A DNA stretch of 6,081 bases from CAZVCJ01 sp964625745. Lineage in GTDB: Bacteria > Chloroflexota > Anaerolineae > VGOG01. The notes under the pieces were generated by a model. It ran no database searches. It saw only the letters and a program-made list of their open reading frames with translations, and was not told where the DNA came from. Of this stretch, positions 1 through 4,764 are shown piece by piece. Position 1 is the first letter of the stretch, and the number at the start of each line of letters is the position of its first letter. The position numbers and the translations under genes were made by a program. The stretch is from the NCBI GenBank assembly GCA_964625745.1, contig CAZVCJ010000222.1:1-6081 (forward strand), in the 5' to 3' direction.

Positions 1-47
1 TTCGGTAATGGTATACTACTGAGCAGCGCTGACGCTGACAGGAGAAG

Positions 48-83
48 CAGCCGAGCTGGACAAACCAACTCGGCTGTTTTCTT
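48..83 (+). terminator. Intrinsic terminator hairpin at left edge
   Basis: An 8-bp perfect stem, CAGCCGAG (48-55) with CTCGGCTG (69-76), closes a 13-base loop and is followed by TTTTCTT (77-83). The stem can be extended outward by A-U and G-U pairs. This is the classical Rho-independent form on the + strand. It probably ends a + strand gene lying left of the window; stop codons at 6-8 and 20-22 would fit such a gene's end, but no coding can be shown. A TATACT hexamer at 12-17 leaves open that it instead ends a very short transcript. Confidence 0.7.
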
Positions 84-106
84 GTCGCGAAGTAACTGCT
101 CAGGCT

Positions 107-190
107 GTGTCATTGCGAGGTGGCGCTTTTCCGCCGAAGCAATCCCCTACTCGCGCATTGGAGATTGCTTCGCTTCGCTCGCAATGACAC
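107..190. repeat. Dispersed inverted-repeat element, TCATTGCGAG type
   Basis: The ends are a perfect 13-bp inverted repeat, GTGTCATTGCGAG (107-119) and CTCGCAATGACAC (178-190). A second, nested inverted repeat lies inside: CGAAGCAATC (135-144) and GATTGCTTCG (163-172). Elements with TCATTGCGAG ends and an internal AAGCAATC are, from general knowledge, very common dispersed non-coding palindromes in many bacterial genomes and resemble MITEs. A partial relative lies at 4714-4760. Open reading frames crossing it are by-products of the repeat and not genes. It ends 42 bases before the -35 box of the next gene. Confidence 0.8.
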
Positions 191-232
191 CTGAGTAGTC
201 ACGCCGCGAAACTCTAACACTTCTCCAACGTA

Positions 233-261
233 TTGACCCGCACCCTCAAATGATGTATAAT
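233..261 (+). promoter_or_regulatory. SigA/sigma70-type promoter of the LysM-M23 gene
   Basis: A -35 box TTGACC (233-238) and a perfect -10 box TATAAT (256-261) are separated by exactly 17 bases. Transcription would start near 268, giving a leader of about 37 bases before the ATG at 305. The start codon is preceded by a moderate purine-rich ribosome site, GGGAAGAGCGG. Confidence 0.85.
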
Positions 262-304
262 ACAGCCACCAAAAACAGGCCAAAAGCCCAGGCGGGAAGA
301 GCGG

Positions 305-1639
305 ATGAAAGCAAATACTCAACCAAAAAAAGATCGCGAAGCCAAGTCTCGGTTTAACACGAAGAATGCTTGGGCCAGGCTCCTGGTAGCGATACTGATA
401 GCGGCTCAGGTGGCGCTATGTGCGCCCCCTGTTCAAGCCGCCTCACCCACCACCTACGTCGTCCAGCGTGGCGATACTCTATCCCTCATCGCCCGGCGCT
501 ACGACACCACGGTGCGGGCCGTAGCGGAACTCAACGGCGTCGCCAACCCCAACCTCATTTTTGTAGGCCAGCGGTTGCTCATCCCCAGCGCTGGTGACTC
601 CCCACCGCCCCCCCCTTCATCCCCCCCAACCTTGGGGGGGAAAGAGGGGGGGCAGGACACCACGCCGTCAGCTCAAATCCACATCGTGCAGCCAGGCGAG
701 ACGCTGACTCGAATAGCTTCGCGTTATGGCGTGACCACCTCGGCCATAGTCGAGGCCAATTACCTCGCTAACCCCTCGCTGATCTTCGCAGGGCAACGGC
801 TGGCCATCCCCGGCTCTGCTGCAAGCACGCCCCTGCCTTCGCCCTTCGCCGCCGTGGAGATGGAGCCCCTGCCAGTGATCCAGGGGCAAACCCTGGTCAT
901 CAAAGTGCAGACCGATGAGCCTGTAAGCCTGGCTGGCTCGCTTGATGATAGGCCCTTGACCTTTGTGGGAGAGGGCAGCTCGTACTGGGCGCTGGCGGGC
1001 ATTGGGGCCATCGCTCAGACCGGCCCGTACTTCCTGGAACTCACCGCCACCGATGGCACGGGTAAAACGATCAGGGCGAGCCAGCTCGTGCAAGTAGTGG
1101 CCGGCGAATTCGTCACGGAGCAGATCATCCTCTCGCCGGAGAAGAGCGAGCTGCTGGATCCCGCCCTGGTCAGAGCCGAGAACGAGCGACTCAGCCAGGT
1201 CTTCGGGACCTTCAGCCGCCAGCAATGGTGGGAAGGGCTGTTTCGCGTCCCCCTCCAGGGCCCCCTGCGAGTCACCTCAGCCTTTGGGACGCGGCGTTCC
1301 TACAACAGCGGGCCACCGACGAGCTATCACGGGGGCATAGACTACGGGGCAGAGACAGACACGCAGGTGTTAGCTGCCGGGCGCGGCCGCGTGGCCCTGG
1401 CCGAAGAGCTGACCGTGCGAGGCCAGGCGGTGATCATTGACCATGGCCTGGGCGTCTACAGCGGCTACTACCACCTCACGGAAATCACAGTCGAAGCAGG
1501 GCAGGAAGTGGAGCGAGGCGATCCCATCGGCCAGGTCGGAAGCACGGGGCTATCAACTGGACCCCACCTGCACTGGGAGATCAGGGTCGGCGGCGTCTAC
1601 GTAGACCCCCTCCAGTGGACGCGCCAGGCGTTCCCTTGA
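305..1639 (+). CDS. Secreted LysM-LysM-M23 peptidoglycan endopeptidase
   Basis: A 444-residue cell-wall hydrolase of the NlpD/EnvC-like layout. Residues 1-45 form a signal peptide with a long basic start, a hydrophobic core at about 26-39 and likely cleavage near 45-46 (VQA-A). Two LysM peptidoglycan-binding domains follow, about 51-94 and 126-169; both have the GDTL or GETL opening and the GQRL..IP ending. A Pro/Gly linker (99-117) separates them and is encoded by a palindromic repeat. Residues about 185-265 look like a beta-rich middle region. The C-terminal M23 (lysostaphin-type) domain has the zinc ligands H342 and D346 in HGGID and H423 in HLHWE, with H390 and H421 as catalytic histidines, so it should be active. 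Such enzymes cut peptide cross-links in peptidoglycan, or activate amidases when degenerate. It is monocistronic with its own promoter. The exact bond cut is not known. Confidence 0.93.
   Translation: MKANTQPKKDREAKSRFNTKNAWARLLVAILIAAQVALCAPPVQAASPTTYVVQRGDTLSLIARRYDTTVRAVAELNGVANPNLIFVGQRLLIPSAGDSPPPPPSSPPTLGGKEGGQDTTPSAQIHIVQPGETLTRIASRYGVTTSAIVEANYLANPSLIFAGQRLAIPGSAASTPLPSPFAAVEMEPLPVIQGQTLVIKVQTDEPVSLAGSLDDRPLTFVGEGSSYWALAGIGAIAQTGPYFLELTATDGTGKTIRASQLVQVVAGEFVTEQIILSPEKSELLDPALVRAENERLSQVFGTFSRQQWWEGLFRVPLQGPLRVTSAFGTRRSYNSGPPTSYHGGIDYGAETDTQVLAAGRGRVALAEELTVRGQAVIIDHGLGVYSGYYHLTEITVEAGQEVERGDPIGQVGSTGLSTGPHLHWEIRVGGVYVDPLQWTRQAFP
608..652. repeat. G/C palindromic repeat inside the LysM linker
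   Basis: A core palindrome CCCCCCCAA (621-629) and TTGGGGGGG (632-640) has a 2-base loop. It is flanked by an outer C-run (608-615) and G-run (646-652), giving a long nested hairpin with an imperfect middle (616-620 against 641-645). It is translated in frame as the Pro-rich then Gly-rich linker at residues 101-116 of the hydrolase. Dispersed hairpins of this kind normally sit between genes, and another G/C-rich palindrome lies at 6026-6063. I infer that an inserted repeat was kept because its frame is open and a flexible linker tolerates it. Confidence 0.75.
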
Positions 1640-1667
1640 CAAGAGCGAGGAATCTACAACCTCTCAT

Positions 1668-1696
1668 TTGACCGGAGAGTGAATAGGTGCTAAAAT
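1668..1696 (+). promoter_or_regulatory. Promoter of the toxin-antitoxin module
   Basis: TTGACC (1668-1673) and TAAAAT (1691-1696) are separated by 17 bases, and the -35 box begins 29 bases after the stop of the hydrolase gene. The start site would be near 1703, with a leader of about 55 bases. An 8-bp inverted repeat, GAATAGGT (1681-1688) and ACCTATTC (1732-1739), brackets the -10 box and start site. It could be an operator for autorepression by the antitoxin, but one such pair can also arise by chance. Confidence 0.7.
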
Positions 1697-1743
1697 AACT
1701 ACAGGCGTAACCCTTGAAAGCGGCGTTGAGAACCTATTCTTAC

Positions 1744-1753
1744 GGGAGGTGAT
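1744..1753 (+). promoter_or_regulatory. Very strong ribosome binding site of the antitoxin
   Basis: GGGAGGTGAT matches nearly the whole anti-Shine-Dalgarno sequence and lies at ideal spacing (GGAGG then 8 bases) before the ATG at 1758. It contrasts with the poorly placed site of the downstream toxin, so more antitoxin than toxin should be made from the same message. Confidence 0.85.
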
Positions 1754-1757
1754 ATAA

Positions 1758-2000
1758 ATGGCAGTAATCAGCAGAGACATCGTTGTCAGAACCTTGGATG
1801 AGCTGTCCGAAGACCAGGTAGTGGAAGTGCTCGACTTCATCGGTTACTTGCAGTGGCGCAGCCGGGACATAGAAGACCAGTCGTGGTTCTGGACCGAAGA
1901 GTGGCAAGAACGCTACCACGAGGCAAAAGAGGACCTGGCACATGGGAGATACGAGGAATTCGAGGACGTTGAAGACCTGCTTCGGGAGCTAAAGAGCTAA
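1758..2000 (+). CDS. Putative type II antitoxin, 80 aa
   Basis: A small acidic protein encoded just upstream of a RelE/ParE-like toxin, in the usual antitoxin-first order. Residues 8-31 form a predicted helix with the pattern LDELSEDQVVEVLDFIGYL, which resembles the N-terminal part of DUF2281-like antitoxin-related proteins (recognised from memory). Residues 43-80 are rich in Trp and acidic residues (WFW, then EEW, then an E/D-rich helix ending in LLRELKS). This type of C-terminal arm is common in antitoxins that wrap around RelE-fold toxins. I do not see a clear classical DNA-binding fold such as a ribbon-helix-helix, so its role as a repressor is uncertain. The antitoxin assignment rests mainly on gene order and the toxin family. 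Confidence 0.75.
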   Translation: MAVISRDIVVRTLDELSEDQVVEVLDFIGYLQWRSRDIEDQSWFWTEEWQERYHEAKEDLAHGRYEEFEDVEDLLRELKS

Positions 2001-2045
2001 ACCTCTCGCCTTGCCCGGCCTAAAGGAGCCAAAGCTATCAAGTCC

Positions 2046-2303
2046 ATGAAGGTACGACGTACTGACCGCTTCAAGAAAGATTACCGCACACTGCCCAAGA
2101 ATATTCGGCGGAGGGTAGACGAGAAGCTCAACTTCCTGCTGAGAGACCCCAGGCATCCTTCTCTGCGGGCTCACAAAATCCGGGGGGTAAAGGGACTATG
2201 GGAGTTCAGTGTGACGCTGAGTTACAGAGTGCTTTTTGAGATCAATGGCGAGTTTTTGGTGCTGCTGGCTGTAGGGCCACACAAAATCATCGAAAAGAGA
2301 TAA
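2046..2303 (+). CDS. RelE/ParE-superfamily toxin, 85 aa
   Basis: A basic 85-residue protein of the usual RelE/StbE/YafQ-like size. The family pattern is clear: F9-K-K-D-Y-R-T-L-P-K at the start, DPRHPSLR at 34-41, KIRG near 44-47, then W52-E-F, the strand Y60-R-V-L-F and a C-terminal VGPHKIIEKR with H79 and basic residues in the positions that act on RNA in RelE-type enzymes. Most such toxins are ribosome-dependent or free mRNA endonucleases, while ParE relatives act on gyrase; sequence alone does not decide here. The ATG is 45 bases after the antitoxin stop. Its nearest Shine-Dalgarno-like AAGGAG is about 17 bases upstream, too far to work well, so translation is probably weak. A strong terminator follows. 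Confidence 0.87.
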   Translation: MKVRRTDRFKKDYRTLPKNIRRRVDEKLNFLLRDPRHPSLRAHKIRGVKGLWEFSVTLSYRVLFEINGEFLVLLAVGPHKIIEKR

Positions 2304-2333
2304 ACTAGCGACTGACAGACGCTCCAGAAAACA

Positions 2334-2385
2334 GAACGCCGACTCCCAGGCCCGCGCCAAGCCCACAGAGTCGGCGTTTCTACTT
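2334..2385. terminator. Bidirectional intrinsic terminator between converging units
   Basis: A perfect 11-bp stem, AACGCCGACTC (2335-2345) with GAGTCGGCGTT (2368-2378), has a 22-base loop. On the + strand it runs on into TTTCTACTT. On the - strand the stem is followed by CTGTTTTCT. It lies between the toxin stop (2303) and the hpt stop (2422), so it can end both transcripts. Confidence 0.85.
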
Positions 2386-2424
2386 CCTCGTTGCCTCATT
2401 GCCTCGTTACTCGTTGCCTCATTA
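2386..2424. repeat. Short-period (7-8 base) tandem repeat over the hpt stop
   Basis: Five degenerate units run head to tail: CCTCGTTG, CCTCATTG, CCTCGTTA, CTCGTTG, CCTCATTA. Only one or two positions vary, and one unit lacks a C. Read on the hpt strand the array begins with the stop codon itself (TAATGAGG...). It resembles the short tandemly repeated repetitive sequences known from cyanobacteria and other bacteria. A related 7-base pattern lies at 2991-3011. Confidence 0.75.
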
Positions 2425-2967
2425 CCCCACGTAAAGCTCCGGCTTCAACACGCCGATGAAAGGAATATTGCGATATTTCTCGCCGTAGTCCAGGCCGTAG
2501 CCAACCACGAACTTGTCGGGGATATCGAAGCCTATGTAGTCCAAGGAAACATCCACCTCGCGGCGCGCTTGCTTATTCAACAGGGCACAGGTGCGCAGGC
2601 TGGCAGGCCGGCGCGTCTTGAGGTTGTCAATGATGTAGGTCAGAGTCAGGCCAGTATCCACGATGTCTTCCACGATGAGCACATCACGCCCCCTGATGTT
2701 CGTCCTGAGGTCCATGAGAATGCGAACCACGCCGCTGGACTCAGTACGACCGCCCCCGTAGCTAGAGACGGCCATGAAATCTATCTCGTGAGGAACGGCG
2801 ATCTGCCTGGTGAGGTCCGACAAGAAAATGGTCGCCCCTCTGAGAATGCAGACCGCCAGAAGGTCCTTGCCCTGATAGTCAACTGAGATAGCTTTGCCCA
2901 GCTCGGCAACCCTGGCCTGCAATTCCTCCTCGGTGATGAGAATCTCGGCCATATCTTCTTTCAACAT
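2422..2967 (-). CDS. hpt: Hypoxanthine phosphoribosyltransferase
   Basis: A 181-residue purine-salvage enzyme that joins hypoxanthine or guanine to PRPP, giving IMP or GMP plus pyrophosphate in the cytoplasm. Key parts seen: the pyrophosphate loop LRG at 42-44, the flexible loop SSYGGGRTESSG at 68-79, the PRPP motif VLIVEDIVDTGLT at 96-108 with the E100-D101 pair and catalytic D104, the purine-contacting K132, F153-V154 over the base, and D160. Length is normal for bacterial Hpt. I place the start at the ATG at 2967 (MLKEDMAEILI), which matches the family N-terminus. A TTG 24 bases further up has no support, and a second ATG at 2952 is possible. It is the last gene of the L21-L27-L31-tdk-hpt cluster, 42 bases after tdk. 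Confidence 0.96.
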   Translation of the reverse strand: MLKEDMAEILITEEELQARVAELGKAISVDYQGKDLLAVCILRGATIFLSDLTRQIAVPHEIDFMAVSSYGGGRTESSGVVRILMDLRTNIRGRDVLIVEDIVDTGLTLTYIIDNLKTRRPASLRTCALLNKQARREVDVSLDYIGFDIPDKFVVGYGLDYGEKYRNIPFIGVLKPELYVG

Positions 2968-2990
2968 CCTGACCCCCAGAACAACACCCA

Positions 2991-3011
2991 ATTGGCCATT
3001 GATCGTTGGTC
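2991..3011. repeat. Heptamer-like repeat at the tdk stop
   Basis: Three 7-base units follow one another between hpt and tdk: ATTGGCC, ATTGATC, GTTGGTC. The pattern continues weakly as ATTTCTT into the end of tdk. On the tdk strand the array starts at the TGA stop. The unit resembles, with changes, the 7-8 base unit at the hpt stop. The array is short, so confidence is limited. Confidence 0.5.
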
Positions 3012-3588
3012 ATTTCTTCGGCACCTGGTGGCAATGGCGGCAGCGAGCCTCGTAGACTTCTTCGGCGCCTACCATTATCACGGGGTCGTCGTAGGAAGCG
3101 GGCTGGCCGTTGATCAGCCGTTGGGTGCGGCTGGCCGGCGCCCCACAGACGACGCAAATGGCCTGCAATTTGTCCACCCTCTCGGCCTGGGCCATCAGCA
3201 GCGGCATAGGGCCGAAGGGCTCGCCGCGGAAGTCCAGATCCAACCCGGCTATGATCACTCGCCGGCCATTGTCGGCCAGGAAGTCACACACATCGGCGAT
3301 AGTCCAGTCGAAGAACTGCCCCTCGTCAATGACGACCACGGTGGTGTCGGGGGCCACTAACGGGGGGATCTCCCTGGCTCCTCCCACAACGATGGCATCC
3401 AGTTGCATACCGGTGTGAGAGGCCACTCTCTCGAACTGGTAGCGATCGTCCAGGCGGGGCTTGAACACCTGCACCTTCTGCCTGGCTATCTGGGCCCGCC
3501 TGACGCGACGGATCAACTCCTCCGTCTTGCCGCTGAACATGCTGCCACAGATCACTTCGATCCAGCCACGGTCCTGTCTTTGGTACAC
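3010..3588 (-). CDS. tdk: Thymidine kinase, type II (TK1-like)
   Basis: A 192-residue cytoplasmic enzyme that phosphorylates thymidine with ATP to dTMP in DNA-precursor salvage. Seen in order: Walker A GSMFSGKT at 15-22, the following helix EELIRRVRRA, the basic KPRLDDRY segment at 43-50, a Walker B-like VVVIDEGQFF at 84-93 with E89 as the catalytic base, GLDLDFRGEPFGPMP at 115-129, and the structural zinc site C145/C148 with C183/C186. The nucleoside lasso lies between the cysteine pairs. Length is typical. The start is the GTG at 3588, since AGGAGAGG lies at proper spacing before it and no better ATG exists. It follows rpmE after 95 bases and precedes hpt. The rpmE-tdk pairing is also seen in Firmicutes. 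Confidence 0.96.
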   Translation of the reverse strand: MYQRQDRGWIEVICGSMFSGKTEELIRRVRRAQIARQKVQVFKPRLDDRYQFERVASHTGMQLDAIVVGGAREIPPLVAPDTTVVVIDEGQFFDWTIADVCDFLADNGRRVIIAGLDLDFRGEPFGPMPLLMAQAERVDKLQAICVVCGAPASRTQRLINGQPASYDDPVIMVGAEEVYEARCRHCHQVPKK

Positions 3589-3604
3589 CGTCCTCTCCTT
3601 CAGA

Positions 3605-3639
3605 CAGAAAGCGAAAGGGCAGATACAGAGACCTGCCCT
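3605..3639 (-). terminator. Possible weak terminator or attenuator between rpmE and tdk
   Basis: On the - strand a 7-bp stem, AGGGCAG with CTGCCCT (3616-3622 and 3633-3639 on the +), has a 10-base loop and is followed by TTCGCTTTC. The T-tract is interrupted, so read-through is likely. It could lower expression of tdk and hpt relative to the ribosomal-protein genes. Confidence 0.4.
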
Positions 3640-3683
3640 GGCCTATCAACTAGTTTGCATGAGCTTTCAGAGCTGAGAGCAGT

Positions 3684-3986
3684 TCACTCCGCCGGCGCAG
3701 CGGTCTCCTTCCCTGCCTTCTTTTCGACCTCCGCCTCTTCTCCCCCGGCCTCCAGGCGAGTCAACTCCTCGCCCCTGATCTCCTCACTCTTCTCCAGACG
3801 CCTGATGAATCGCTCCACCTGGCCGCCCGTGTCCAGCAGGCGCTGTTCGCCAGTGAAGAAGGGATGACAGGCGGAACAGACGTCTGTGCGAATCGTCTTC
3901 TCAGTTGAGCCCACAGTAAAGGTGTTGCCACAACTACATACCACCTTAGCATCAGGATAGTACTTAGGGTGAATACCCTTTTTCAT
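3684..3986 (-). CDS. rpmE: Ribosomal protein L31 (bL31), zinc type, with C-terminal tail
   Basis: A 100-residue protein of the 50S subunit, in the central protuberance and intersubunit bridge region. The N-terminal MKKGIHPKYYP and the zinc ligands C17, C19, C37 and C40 identify the C+ (zinc-binding) form. SACHPFFTGEQ and GQVERFIRR complete the core by about residue 64. Family members usually end near residue 66-70. Here some 35 extra, mostly charged residues follow (EKSEEIRGEE..., ending in AAPAE), probably disordered. The ATG is preceded by GGGAG about 10 bases upstream, and the gene begins 16 bases after the rpmA stop. Its placement directly after rpmA is less usual than next to tdk or prfA. 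Confidence 0.96.
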   Translation of the reverse strand: MKKGIHPKYYPDAKVVCSCGNTFTVGSTEKTIRTDVCSACHPFFTGEQRLLDTGGQVERFIRRLEKSEEIRGEELTRLEAGGEEAEVEKKAGKETAAPAE

Positions 3987-4002
3987 CAGCTACTTTCTCC
4001 CT

Positions 4003-4263
4003 CTATGAAATCTCCGGATAGACACTAATAATCTTCCTGCCACCCCGCCCGTACTCGAACTTCACGAAGCCCTCAATAGTAGCGAAGATCGTGTAATCCT
4101 TGCCCAAACCAACGTTCCTGCCGGGCTTAAATTTGGTGCCCCTCTGGCGCACGATGATGTTCCCTGACCGTACCCTCTCGCCGCCAAACTTCTTCACGCC
4201 CAGACGTTTCGACTCGCTATCTCTGCTGTTGCGGGTCTTCCCGCCTCCCTTTTTGTGTGCCAT
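4003..4263 (-). CDS. rpmA: Ribosomal protein L27 (bL27)
   Basis: An 86-residue protein of the 50S subunit whose N-terminal tail reaches the peptidyl-transferase centre. The start MAHKKGGGKTRNSRDS, followed by KRLGVKKFGGE and the core IIVRQRGTKFKPG with NVGLGKDYTIFA, is diagnostic. It starts directly with AHKKG and has no Firmicutes-type leader that Prp protease removes. GGAGGTG lies 7 bases before the ATG. It lies 23 bases after rplU in the conserved rplU-rpmA order. The obg gene that often follows is replaced here by rpmE. Confidence 0.98.
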   Translation of the reverse strand: MAHKKGGGKTRNSRDSESKRLGVKKFGGERVRSGNIIVRQRGTKFKPGRNVGLGKDYTIFATIEGFVKFEYGRGGRKIISVYPEIS

Positions 4264-4286
4264 ATTAATACACCTCCGTCCGAGTA

Positions 4287-4598
4287 TTATGCCACGATCT
4301 CGTCAATCATCAGACGAGTGTAGGCTTGCCGATGCCCTCTTCTCCAACGATAGCGCTGCTTGGGCCTATACTTGAAGACGATGATCTTCGGGCCTTTGCC
4401 GTGGGCGGTTACAGTGGCCACTACCTTGGCCCCTTCGATGATGGGCTGCCCCACGCGCACGTCTTCGCCATCAGCCACCAAGAGCACCCTGTCCAGCTCT
4501 ATCTTCTCACCGACTTCAAGGGACAGCTTGTCTACATCTATGATTTCGCCCGCGCTAACTTTGTATTGCTTTCCGCTTGTCTCAACAACAGCATACAC
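4287..4598 (-). CDS. rplU: Ribosomal protein L21 (bL21), GTG start
   Basis: A 103-residue 50S protein that binds 23S rRNA. The start (M/V)YAVVETSGKQYKV, the middle GEKIELDRVLLV and the C-terminal signature IIVFKYRPKQRYRW then GHRQAYTRLMI are typical. The GTG at 4598 is the start: it gives exactly the usual family length and lies 6 bases after GGGAGGA. A TTG at 4613 that would add five residues falls on the ribosome binding site itself and is not credible. First gene of the rplU-rpmA-rpmE-tdk-hpt cluster, with a leader of about 39 bases from a consensus promoter. That is too short for the longer L21 leader structures known in other phyla. Confidence 0.98.
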   Translation of the reverse strand: MYAVVETSGKQYKVSAGEIIDVDKLSLEVGEKIELDRVLLVADGEDVRVGQPIIEGAKVVATVTAHGKGPKIIVFKYRPKQRYRWRRGHRQAYTRLMIDEIVA

Positions 4599-4604
4599 TG
4601 CTCT

Positions 4605-4611
4605 TCCTCCC
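4605..4611 (-). promoter_or_regulatory. Ribosome binding site fixing the rplU start
   Basis: GGGAGGA on the - strand, 6 bases before the GTG at 4598. It overlaps the only upstream in-frame start codon (TTG at 4613), so it decides in favour of GTG. Confidence 0.88.
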
Positions 4612-4643
4612 AATTGTGCAATCTCAACAAATCCACGAAGGTG

Positions 4644-4672
4644 ATTATACTAGCCTTTCCCTTATTTGTCAA
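4644..4672 (-). promoter_or_regulatory. Fully consensus SigA promoter of the ribosomal-salvage operon
   Basis: On the - strand TTGACA (4672-4667) and TATAAT (4649-4644) are separated by exactly 17 bases, a perfect match to the consensus. Transcription would start near 4637. Such a promoter fits high constitutive expression of ribosomal proteins. Confidence 0.93.
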
Positions 4673-4713
4673 GACCGAACGGGAACTCTCAGGGCATTCC
4701 CCAAGCCTGCTTC

Positions 4714-4760
4714 TCGTCATTGCGAGCCGAAGCCACGAGCGCAGCGTGGCTGCTCTCGAT
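4714..4760. repeat. Partial TCATTGCGAG-type repeat with hairpin
   Basis: TCATTGCGAG (4716-4725) repeats the end of the element at 107-190. Here it is followed by a 7-bp hairpin AGCCACG (4731-4737) with CGTGGCT (4745-4751), and the opposite TCATTGCGAG end is missing or decayed. It lies between the ligase stop (4765) and the rplU promoter. On the - strand no T-tract follows, so it is not a standard terminator. Confidence 0.6.
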
Positions 4761-4764
4761 AAGG

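Noticed and set aside
110..322. 70-codon - strand frame at the left side
   Set aside because: Its coding sequence is the TCATTGCGAG repeat and the promoter region of the LysM-M23 gene; no ribosome site or protein pattern.
305..439. LysM-M23 protein as a lipoprotein (Cys at residue 39)
   Set aside because: The residues before the cysteine are VAL, and Leu at -1 does not fit a lipobox; a signal peptidase I site at VQA-A near 45-46 is better.
668..1225. 185-codon - strand frame opposite the LysM-M23 gene
   Set aside because: Antisense shadow of a gene with recognised domains.
2968..2991. TTG start giving Hpt eight extra residues
   Set aside because: No ribosome site at proper spacing, and the extension would begin inside the heptamer repeat; the ATG at 2967 matches the family N-terminus.
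2386..3011. Short repeats as a CRISPR array
   Set aside because: Units are 7-8 bases, contiguous and degenerate, without spacers; no cas gene is present.
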